DNA from: Bacillota bacterium
Lineage (GTDB): Bacteria; Bacillota; Clostridia; Oscillospirales; Ruminococcaceae
Reading direction: 5' to 3'
Assembly (NCBI GenBank): GCA_029550985.1
Contig: JAKPGH010000167.1
Span: 1 to 10,354, forward strand
DNA length: 10,354 nt
Both the position numbers and the translations under genes were made by a program. The stretch's first letter is position 1. Every line of letters starts with the position of its first letter. The notes under the pieces were generated by a model. It saw only the letters and a list, made by a program, of their open reading frames with translations, searched no databases and was not told where the DNA came from. Positions 5,791 through 10,354 of the stretch are shown in pieces.

Positions 5791-7203
5791 CTATTCGCCG
5801 GTGTCCGCCAACAGGGCCACCTTGATTTCAAAGGTGTGGTTGTTGGCGTTGGCCCTCGTCTGGCGGTAAAGGGTCAGCTTCACCACATCCCCCGCCTCGT
5901 GGGATTCCACAATGGTGCGGACGTCGTTGAGGTCCAGCACCCGGATGTCGTCGATGTGGGTGATGATGTCGCCCCGCATGGCTCCCTTTCGGATGAGCTC
6001 CTCGGAGGTGATGCTGATAATCTGCACCCCTGCGGGCACGTTGCGGTTGCGGGCGATGACTTCGCTGACCGGTTCGCCGGTGATGCCCAGCATCACCCGC
6101 CCAATGACTCTGCCGTGGGCGATGAGGTCCTCCACAATGGGGATGGCCTCGGTGATGGGGATGGCAAAGCTGATGCCCTCGTAGCCCTCCGCCACAATCT
6201 TGGCGGAATTGATGCCAATCACCTGGCCGAACTCATTGCACAGAGCCCCTCCCGAGTTGCCGGGATTGATGGCGGCGTCCGTCTGAATGTATTTGGTGGA
6301 GTAATACGGGGTTTTGACCACCCGGTTGAGGGCGGAGATAATCCCTCTGGTGACGCTACCCGCCAAATCGGTGCCGCCGGGATTGCCGATGGCAATCACC
6401 GTTTCCCCCACTTCCAGATCGTCGGAGTTGCCCAGCACGGCGGGGGTCAGGTCGTTGCGGTCCACCTTGATGACCGCCAAATCGGTGCGGGCGTCCTCCC
6501 CCACCAGCGCCGCCTCGGTTTCGGTGCCGTCGGAAAACACCACCACAATGGCCTCGGCGTTTTGAATCACATGCTGATTGGTGATGATGTAGCCGTCCTG
6601 GCTGATGATAATGCCGCTGCCTTCGGTAAAGGGCTCAAAAATCTGGCCGCTTTGATAGTTGACGATTCCCACCACCGAGGGAAGCACCATGCGGGCCACC
6701 TGGGGAATGGTCATCCGCTCGCCGGGGACAATGGGCGGCTCCTCCACCTTGGGCTTTTCGGCGATATGGATGGTAACCTCTCCCCCCGGACTCGCCTGAG
6801 GCACCGAACGGTCCACCACTGCCTCCGACGGCAGTTGCGCCACCGTGTCCCCCTCCGACAGACTCTTGACAATGCTGTAGCCGGTGATGGAGAGCAAACC
6901 CAGCGACAGGACACAGAGCAAGCTGACGGCAAACACCACCAGGCCCCGGTTTTTGCGGGACTTTTTCCTGGTGACAGCCTGGTCGTATTCGGCAAAATTC
7001 CACTGATAGCGGTTGGCCCCACCGTTGCCCTGCCAATCCCCTCCGGCGCCGTACTGGTAGAAAGGCCGGCCTCTCCAGTTGTAGGAGCCGGTGCCGGGAC
7101 GGGCATCGTAAGGGGCTTCGTAGGGCCGGCTATCCTGCCAGGGCCCCTGCTCCGGCCTTTCCGGCTGGTCGTTATCTCGATTTTTATAGTAATTGTAATC
7201 CAT
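5791..7203 (-). CDS. htrA: HtrA/DegP-like serine protease, membrane-anchored
   Basis: Surface quality-control protease acting on misfolded exported proteins. The 470-residue product has a long cytoplasmic N-tail (1-85) rich in Tyr, Pro, Gly, Asn and charged residues, then KKSRKNR and one membrane helix (about 87-111), giving an N-in anchor rather than a cleaved signal. A linker (about 112-165) leads to the trypsin-like domain with His211 in TNQHVI, Asp241 in DARTDLAVIKV and Ser317 in NPGNSGGAL. A single PDZ domain follows (about 365-465), with RKGAMRGDIITHID visible. The triad is complete, so activity is expected. The ATG at 7203 has GGGAGG ten bases before it. A TTGACA (7264-7259) and TATGAT (7244-7239) lie upstream but only 14 bases apart, so the promoter is uncertain. 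Such htrA genes are often stress-induced by two-component systems; none is in the window. Confidence 0.96.
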   Translation of the reverse strand: MDYNYYKNRDNDQPERPEQGPWQDSRPYEAPYDARPGTGSYNWRGRPFYQYGAGGDWQGNGGANRYQWNFAEYDQAVTRKKSRKNRGLVVFAVSLLCVLSLGLLSITGYSIVKSLSEGDTVAQLPSEAVVDRSVPQASPGGEVTIHIAEKPKVEEPPIVPGERMTIPQVARMVLPSVVGIVNYQSGQIFEPFTEGSGIIISQDGYIITNQHVIQNAEAIVVVFSDGTETEAALVGEDARTDLAVIKVDRNDLTPAVLGNSDDLEVGETVIAIGNPGGTDLAGSVTRGIISALNRVVKTPYYSTKYIQTDAAINPGNSGGALCNEFGQVIGINSAKIVAEGYEGISFAIPITEAIPIVEDLIAHGRVIGRVMLGITGEPVSEVIARNRNVPAGVQIISITSEELIRKGAMRGDIITHIDDIRVLDLNDVRTIVESHEAGDVVKLTLYRQTRANANNHTFEIKVALLADTGE

Positions 7204-7274
7204 AGACGGAACCTCCCGCTGGTTGTGCCGTTTGTTACATCATAACCAAAATGCGGTATGTCAATTCTGAAAGC

Positions 7275-7859
7275 CTATAGGACGTCGGGCCGGACCGGGT
7301 CGGGCAGAATGGGGCTGTATCGCTTTAAAAGCCTTTCCTCCAAAGGGGTGGGAGCTCCCCCCAGCGACTGCAGCCGCAACCTCGCCACCGTCAGGGAGGT
7401 GGAAAAGGCATGGGCAAGCTCCCGCGCCGGGTCTGCCCCTGCGGGCAGCCGCCGGGTCAATTCCAGGGCCAGAACCCGCGGCATCAAAAGCTCCGCGGCA
7501 AAGGCGTTGGCCTCTCGTTCTTCCCCGTCGCCGTCGTGGGTGTGGCCCAACAGGATATGCCCCACTTCGTGAGCCAGGGTAAAGTTCAGCCGCCGGCCGG
7601 GCTGATTGGCGTGGTACAGCACCAAATGGCATCGGCGTCCTTCCCGGTTGACCACAAGGGTGCAGCCGTCGCAAAGGTACCCGCAGCCCTGGAGCTGCTT
7701 TACGGTTGCTTTGGTGACGCGGCAAAAGCCTTCCATGCTTTCAAAGAGGATGGGGACGGGAAACTGCAGTTTGCGCACCTGCACCGGCATGACGGCAAGG
7801 TTTTGTTCCAGCAGAAGCCGGATGGCCGTTTCCCGCGCCCTGGTAAGTTCGGCGGGCAA
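7275..7859 (-). CDS. ImmA/IrrE-family metallopeptidase
   Basis: Predicted soluble zinc peptidase of the COG2856 type. Studied members such as ImmA of ICEBs1 and IrrE of Deinococcus cleave a partner XRE repressor. From the chosen start there are 194 residues. The zinc motif is LAHEVGHILLGH (His97, Glu98, His101), and the third ligand is in EEREANAFAAELLMP (113-127). TTG at 7859 was chosen because GGAGGG stands nine bases upstream and it leaves a four-base gap after the repressor stop. Another TTG at 7922 would make a 59-base overlap and has no good RBS. The gap and the shared RBS region suggest translational coupling with the XRE gene. No integrase, excision or conjugation gene is nearby. The substrate is inferred to be the upstream repressor. 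Confidence 0.9.
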   Translation of the reverse strand: MPAELTRARETAIRLLLEQNLAVMPVQVRKLQFPVPILFESMEGFCRVTKATVKQLQGCGYLCDGCTLVVNREGRRCHLVLYHANQPGRRLNFTLAHEVGHILLGHTHDGDGEEREANAFAAELLMPRVLALELTRRLPAGADPARELAHAFSTSLTVARLRLQSLGGAPTPLEERLLKRYSPILPDPVRPDVL

Positions 7860-7863
7860 GAGC

Positions 7864-8229
7864 TTAATCCCTCCGGCTGCCGGTTTCCATCGCTTCCAGG
7901 TAAAGGTCGATGTTTTCCTCAAAATTTTTCAGGATGCGCTCCCGCAAATCCGGCGGGATTTTTTCGGCCCGGCGGGCCAGCATCAGCAGCCGTTCCTCCT
8001 GCTCGTTCTGAGCTCCCGAACGGTTGGAGGCGTTGCCCTCGTAGTCGAAAAAGTATTCGGTGGACACCTGGAAAAAATCGGCCAGCTTTTTCAAAGTAAG
8101 GGAATCGGGTATGGAAACGTCCCTTTCATAAGCGCTGTAAGTCTGGCGCTTGACGTCCAGATAGCGGGCTACCTCTTCCTGATTGATTTTTCTCGCCTTG
8201 CGAATTGCCTGTAAACGTTTGCCAATCAT
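7864..8229 (-). CDS. XRE-family helix-turn-helix repressor
   Basis: DNA-binding regulator of 121 residues. The N-terminal Cro/CI-type fold spans about residues 1-60 (MIGKRLQAIRKARKINQEEV, then YLDVKRQTYSAYERDVSIPD and LADFFQVSTEYFF). A polar linker leads to a helical tail (about 80-116), which is typical of repressors paired with ImmA peptidases. The ATG at 8229 follows GGGGTGATC and is preferred to the in-frame GTG at 8238, which overlaps that site. It is transcribed with the ImmA gene directly downstream. Its promoter has an inverted repeat in the spacer, which suggests autorepression. It diverges from niaR, 181 bases away. Its targets beyond its own promoter cannot be told from the window. 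Confidence 0.92.
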   Translation of the reverse strand: MIGKRLQAIRKARKINQEEVARYLDVKRQTYSAYERDVSIPDSLTLKKLADFFQVSTEYFFDYEGNASNRSGAQNEQEERLLMLARRAEKIPPDLRERILKNFEENIDLYLEAMETGSRRD

Positions 8230-8246
8230 TAAGATCACCCCGCTTC

Positions 8247-8275
8247 ATAGTAGCAAATATATTTTGCCAAATCAA
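8247..8275 (-). promoter_or_regulatory. Promoter of the XRE-ImmA pair
   Basis: TTGATT (8275-8270), 17 bases and TACTAT (8252-8247) form a good sigma-A-type promoter reading left. Transcription should start near 8240, giving a very short leader to the ATG at 8229. Confidence 0.8.
8253..8267. promoter_or_regulatory. Candidate XRE operator in the promoter spacer
   Basis: GCAAA and TTTGC arms around a five-base AT centre form a perfect 15-bp inverted repeat lying wholly between the -35 and -10. A protein bound there would block RNA polymerase. The adjacent XRE protein is the natural candidate, by position only. Confidence 0.6.
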
Positions 8276-8278
8276 GAT

Positions 8279-8295
8279 TATTTCTTGAACAAATA
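8279..8295. repeat. 17-bp dyad beside the XRE promoter
   Basis: TATTT-C-TT-G-AA-C-AAATA is symmetric at seven of eight pairs and lies four bases outside the XRE -35. On the minus strand it shares the word TATTTG with the spacer repeat at 8253-8267, so it could be a second site for the same regulator. Confidence 0.4.
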
Positions 8296-8321
8296 GGCTT
8301 TTGCTCCATGTTTATGCGGGC

Positions 8322-8338
8322 GGAAGATAAAATCTTCC
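8322..8338. repeat. Perfect inverted repeat upstream of niaR
   Basis: GGAAGAT, AAA, ATCTTCC: seven-base arms with no mismatch. Neither direction has a following T run, so it is not an evident terminator. It lies between the divergent XRE and niaR promoters, about 20 bases before the niaR -35. It may be an operator of unknown owner. Confidence 0.45.
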
Positions 8339-8358
8339 ACTTTCCTACAGGTTTCGGG

Positions 8359-8388
8359 TTGTCCCCGCGACGGGAAATGTGCTACAAT
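8359..8388 (+). promoter_or_regulatory. Promoter of niaR, extended -10
   Basis: TACAAT (8383-8388) is preceded by TG and one base, an extended -10. TTGTCC (8359-8364) stands 18 bases upstream as a weaker -35. Start of transcription is expected near 8395, leaving a short leader containing AAGGAGG. Confidence 0.7.
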
Positions 8389-8410
8389 CATGCCAAAAGG
8401 AGGTGGCAGG

Positions 8411-8935
8411 ATGAGCGGGGAATCCCGCAGAAGCCGCATTTTGGATATTTTAAAGAACAGCTCAAAGGCAGTCAGCGCTTCCCAATTGGCCAACCAGTTG
8501 GGCGTCAGCCGCCAGGTGATTGTGGGGGATGTGGCGCTGCTGCGCGCTTCCGGTTGGGAGATTATGGCAACCTCCCAAGGGTATGTTCTGCCCCCCGTTG
8601 TTGCGGGCAGCCGGTATGTCGGCAAAATTCCCTGCCAGCACACCCTGGAGCAAACCGGGCTGGAGCTTTCCACCATTGTCAGGCTGGGGGGCGAGGTGCT
8701 GGACGTGATGGTGGAGCACTATCTGTACGGCGAAATCAAAGGCCAGCTCAACATTGCCACCCAACAGGACGTGGAGAATTTTTTGCAGCGGGTGCGGGAC
8801 AACAAAACCCGCCTGCTCTCCGAACTGACCGGAGGGGTACATGTCCACACCATAGCCTGCCCCAACAGAGACACCTTTGAAGCCATCCGAACGGAACTGG
8901 AGCGCCTGCAAATCCTCTACCGCCCCAAGGACTAG
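8411..8935 (+). CDS. niaR: NiaR niacin-responsive repressor of NAD synthesis
   Basis: Transcription factor (YrxA family) that senses nicotinic acid and represses NAD-synthesis and niacin-uptake genes in Firmicutes and Thermotoga. The 174-residue product has an N-terminal winged-helix HTH (about 6-58: RRSRILDILKNSS, ASQLANQLGVSRQVIVGDV) and a C-terminal 3H domain (about 70-170). His77, Glu85, His144 and His146 fall close to the positions recalled as metal ligands in the Thermotoga protein TM1602; His103 in VEHYLYG is also present. The ATG at 8411 has AAGGAGG seven bases upstream; an upstream start at 8390 would overlap that site. niaX follows 123 bases later under its own promoter with the matching operator. 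Only one half-site-like word (TACAGGT, 8346-8352) is seen at the niaR promoter itself. Confidence 0.94.
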   Translation: MSGESRRSRILDILKNSSKAVSASQLANQLGVSRQVIVGDVALLRASGWEIMATSQGYVLPPVVAGSRYVGKIPCQHTLEQTGLELSTIVRLGGEVLDVMVEHYLYGEIKGQLNIATQQDVENFLQRVRDNKTRLLSELTGGVHVHTIACPNRDTFEAIRTELERLQILYRPKD

Positions 8936-8986
8936 AGCCTCTGAGGCGGATGGACAAAAGAAAGATTGACAAAAATGAGATAACCC

Positions 8987-9015
8987 TTGCATTTATCAAA
9001 AGAATCCTCTATACT
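8987..9015 (+). promoter_or_regulatory. Promoter of niaX
   Basis: TTGCAT (8987-8992), 17 bases and TATACT (9010-9015). The predicted start, near 9022, lies inside the following palindrome. Confidence 0.8.
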
Positions 9016-9040
9016 TTACAGGTGACAAGACACCTGTAAA
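9015..9040. promoter_or_regulatory. NiaR operator at the niaX start site
   Basis: Perfect palindrome with arms TTTACAGGTG and CACCTGTAAA around ACAAGA. The ACAGGTG/CACCTGT words agree with the NiaR recognition motif as I recall it from Bacillus and clostridia. It overlaps the last -10 base and covers the transcription start, a classical repressing position. niaR is the adjacent gene. Confidence 0.88.
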
Positions 9041-9058
9041 TGTGTGGAGGTTTTTGCT

Positions 9059-9640
9059 ATGAAGCTTAACATACAAAAGATATGTGCTTCGGCGTTGCTG
9101 ATTGCCATCGGCCTCATCATTCCCCTGTTTTCCCCCATCCGCATTCGGCTGGACCCCGCCTCCTTTACCCTGGCAAGCCATGTGCCCATCTTCATCGCCA
9201 TGATGATTTCTCCCGGTACGGCTTTAGGGGTCGCTTTGGGTACCACTTTGGGGTTCTTTTTAAGCTCCCCCATCGTCATCGCCATGCGGGCCGCCACCCA
9301 TCTGCTTTTTGCCCTGGCGGGAGCCTATTATCTGCAAAAGGTGCCGGACCTGTTGGAGCACCCGGTAAAAACCCGCATTTTCTCCCTGGTCATTGGAATC
9401 ATCCACGCTGCGGCGGAGGTGGCGGTGGTCATTCCCTTCTATTTTAACAACAACCTCAGCGCCGGATTTTACGACAAGGGATTCTTCGTGTCGGTAGTGT
9501 TGCTGGTTGGGGTAGGCTCCGTCCTGCACAGCATGATTGATTTTGAAATTGCGCTGGCCATCGTCAAAGCGTTGAGCAAACAGCGGAGCTTTTCCGCCCT
9601 GCTGCCCCCTCAACGAGTCCACGGGCAGCAGCATTCCTAA
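9059..9640 (+). CDS. niaX: NiaX, niacin-specific S component of an ECF transporter
   Basis: Membrane protein that captures niacin and associates with a shared ECF energising module (two ATPases and EcfT), not encoded in this window. The 193-residue product is mostly hydrophobic, with about six membrane segments: roughly 9-27, 39-53, 55-72, 76-94, 110-130 and 143-162. Family-like stretches are DPASFTLASHVPIFIAMMISP (around 32-52) and ALGTTLGFFLSSPIVIAMRAATH (around 59-81). The ATG at 9059 lies eight bases after GGAGG; the in-frame GTG at 9044 is upstream of that RBS. The NiaR operator on its promoter independently supports niacin as substrate. The last 15-20 residues are hydrophilic. A terminator follows 18 bases after the stop. 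Confidence 0.92.
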   Translation: MKLNIQKICASALLIAIGLIIPLFSPIRIRLDPASFTLASHVPIFIAMMISPGTALGVALGTTLGFFLSSPIVIAMRAATHLLFALAGAYYLQKVPDLLEHPVKTRIFSLVIGIIHAAAEVAVVIPFYFNNNLSAGFYDKGFFVSVVLLVGVGSVLHSMIDFEIALAIVKALSKQRSFSALLPPQRVHGQQHS

Positions 9641-9658
9641 CAGAATACCGTCGCTTTC

Positions 9659-9701
9659 AGCAGACAAGCCCTGGCAAAAGGTTTGCCTGCTTTTCTTTTT
9701 T
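9659..9701 (+). terminator. Intrinsic terminator after niaX
   Basis: AGCAG and CAAGCC pair with GGTTTG and CTGCT (eleven pairs with one G-T, one A-C mismatch, nine-base loop), followed by TTTCTTTTTT. It insulates niaX from the ferredoxin unit. Confidence 0.85.
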
Positions 9702-9728
9702 GCCTTTTCCGGATATTCCATTTTCCTG

Positions 9729-9757
9729 TTGACAGGGGGGCTATTCTTTAGTATATT
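9729..9757 (+). promoter_or_regulatory. Promoter of the ferredoxin unit
   Basis: TTGACA (9729-9734), exactly 17 bases and TATATT (9752-9757) give a near-consensus sigma-A-type promoter. Six Gs follow the -35. The -10 is part of the palindrome at 9748-9777. Confidence 0.88.
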
Positions 9758-9777
9758 AGTAATTGCTAATATACTAA
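9748..9777. promoter_or_regulatory. 30-bp perfect palindromic operator
   Basis: Arms TTAGTATATTAG and CTAATATACTAA (12 bases each, no mismatch) flank TAATTG. It covers the -10 and the expected start site (near 9764) and ends just before the RBS, so a bound repressor would shut the promoter. The inner TTAG...CTAA resembles MarR-type sites. The regulator is not in the window. Confidence 0.75.
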
Positions 9778-9778
9778 T

Positions 9779-9782
9779 GGAG
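9779..9782 (+). promoter_or_regulatory. Ribosome binding site choosing the ferredoxin start
   Basis: GGAG stands eight bases before the GTG at 9791. It is only two bases before the ATG at 9785 and overlaps the GTG at 9782, so GTG 9791 is preferred. Confidence 0.6.
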
Positions 9783-9790
9783 TGATGCTT

Positions 9791-10015
9791 GTGGCTAAAC
9801 GGATTGCGGTCATCGGTCCCAACTGCGTGGCATGCGGCCGCTGCGTGAAGGAGTGTCCCAAGGGGGCGCTGTCCATCTGCAAAGGGCTGCGGGCGCAGGT
9901 TGACGCGGAAAAGTGCATTGGTTGCGTCAAATGCGAGCGGGTATGCCCTGCGGCCGTCATCGAGATGAAGGAAAGGCAGGTGGCAAAAGATGAAGCCCAA
10001 AAAGCCGTGGTATGA
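9791..10015 (+). CDS. Small 2[4Fe-4S] ferredoxin-like protein
   Basis: Predicted cytoplasmic electron carrier, 74 residues from the GTG at 9791. Two classical CxxCxxCxxxCP cluster motifs are present: NCVACGRCVKECP (Cys12, 15, 18, 22) and KCIGCVKCERVCP (Cys42, 45, 48, 52). This is the bacterial two-cluster ferredoxin pattern. Cys30 is extra. A short charged tail follows (about 59-74). The N-terminal MAKRIAVIGPNC differs from the usual compact clostridial ferredoxin, which often begins MAYKI. The gene overlaps the start of the next by 26 bases in another frame, which suggests translational coupling. It may therefore pass electrons to, or accept them from, the membrane Fe-S protein. The promoter palindrome points to conditional expression. 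The partner reaction is unknown. Confidence 0.9.
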   Translation: MAKRIAVIGPNCVACGRCVKECPKGALSICKGLRAQVDAEKCIGCVKCERVCPAAVIEMKERQVAKDEAQKAVV

Positions 10016-10354
10016 GTATTTGTGGATCTGGTCCTCGGTGTATTTAATTCTCGGTTTTTTTAACATTTTGTTTGCATGGCTGGGGCTGATTTGCTTTGTG
10101 CTGCCTTTGATGATTGCCATTGTCGGTGGCAGCAAAGCCTACTGCAACCGCTACTGCGGCAGAGGCCAGCTCTTTGAGCTGCTGGGAGGGCGCTTGGGCC
10201 TTTCCAGAAATCGAAAGCCGCCGCTGTGGTTGAGCTCCCCCTGGTTCCGGTACGGATTTTTAGCCTTTTTTATGACCATGTTCGGGCTGATGCTGTATCA
10301 GACCTGGCGGGTGTTTGCCGGAGCTCCTCTGCGGGAGGCCATCACCCTTCTTTG
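9990..10354 (+). CDS. NapH/NosR-like membrane Fe-S protein, N-terminal part (cut by window edge)
   Basis: Open frame from the ATG at 9990 to the window end, 121 complete codons and no stop, beginning MKPKKPWYEYLWIWSSVYLI. Hydrophobic stretches at about 12-30, 32-47 and 86-104 indicate a polytopic membrane protein. Between them lies YCNRYCGRGQLFELLGG (51-67), a cysteine and Gly-Arg-Gly pattern like that near the membrane face of NapH/NosR/CcoG-type electron-transfer proteins. The expected C-terminal 4Fe-4S motifs would lie beyond the window. It begins inside the ferredoxin gene and is surely in the same transcript. The start is supported by AGG-rich bases upstream and by the overlap, but it could differ by a few codons. 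The family call is moderate because only part is visible. Confidence 0.72.
   Translation, partial: MKPKKPWYEYLWIWSSVYLILGFFNILFAWLGLICFVLPLMIAIVGGSKAYCNRYCGRGQLFELLGGRLGLSRNRKPPLWLSSPWFRYGFLAFFMTMFGLMLYQTWRVFAGAPLREAITLL

Noticed and set aside
5785..7245. 486-codon plus-strand open frame opposite htrA
   Set aside because: Its His, Asp and Gly-rich repeats are the complement of the protease codons. The minus-strand HtrA has an intact triad and PDZ domain.
7239..7264. TTGACA and TATGAT ahead of htrA as a promoter
   Set aside because: The spacing is only 14 bases, too short for a confident sigma-A promoter, so it is mentioned in the htrA entry but not called.
8218..8270. Repeated word TTTGCCAA around the XRE start
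   Set aside because: One copy encodes the first codons of the repressor and the other is part of the spacer repeat. Two copies of eight bases are weak evidence alone.
9673..9687. GGCAAA-AGG-TTTGCC as another XRE operator
   Set aside because: It resembles the half-sites near the XRE promoter but lies inside the niaX terminator, far from any promoter of that pair.

Overview
The window looks like a chromosomal segment of a fairly GC-rich low-GC-phylum relative: a Firmicute, most likely a clostridium of the Oscillospiraceae/Ruminococcaceae type. This rests on the dprA-topA pair, the infC-rpmI-rplT cluster with a leader attenuator, strong GGAGG ribosome sites, housekeeping-type -35/-10 promoters with 17-base spacers, and the NiaR/NiaX niacin system. 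The lineage is an inference from gene content; no search was possible.

Bases 1-8229 are all read on the minus strand. From right to left they hold an XRE repressor and an ImmA/IrrE metallopeptidase (8229-7275), a membrane-anchored HtrA protease (7203-5791), a YmdB phosphodiesterase (5700-4933), infC-rpmI-rplT (4702-3463), a SpoU-family RNA methyltransferase (3357-2539), dprA (2478-1294) and the first 382 codons of topA (1148 to the window edge). infC has a consensus promoter, a leader of about 180 bases with an intrinsic terminator and a candidate antiterminator, and an ATC start codon. The layout fits control of transcription by L20 plus initiation-factor control through a rare start codon.

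Bases 8411-10354 are read on the plus strand. niaR (NAD-synthesis repressor) is followed by niaX (substrate-binding component of a niacin ECF transporter). A perfect palindrome with 10-base arms sits on the niaX transcription start and is the expected NiaR operator, so the pair forms a small niacin-sensing circuit. A terminator closes niaX. Then comes a second unit under another strong promoter, whose -10 lies inside a 30-bp perfect palindrome: a small 2[4Fe-4S] ferredoxin and an overlapping membrane protein of the NapH/NosR-like Fe-S type, cut by the window end.

The least ordinary parts are the orphan XRE/ImmA pair with an inverted repeat filling its promoter spacer, the ferredoxin/membrane-protein unit with its long unexplained operator, and the layered control signals around infC. 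No CRISPR array, IS element, tRNA or rRNA was seen, and no stretch without a gene exceeds 300 bases.
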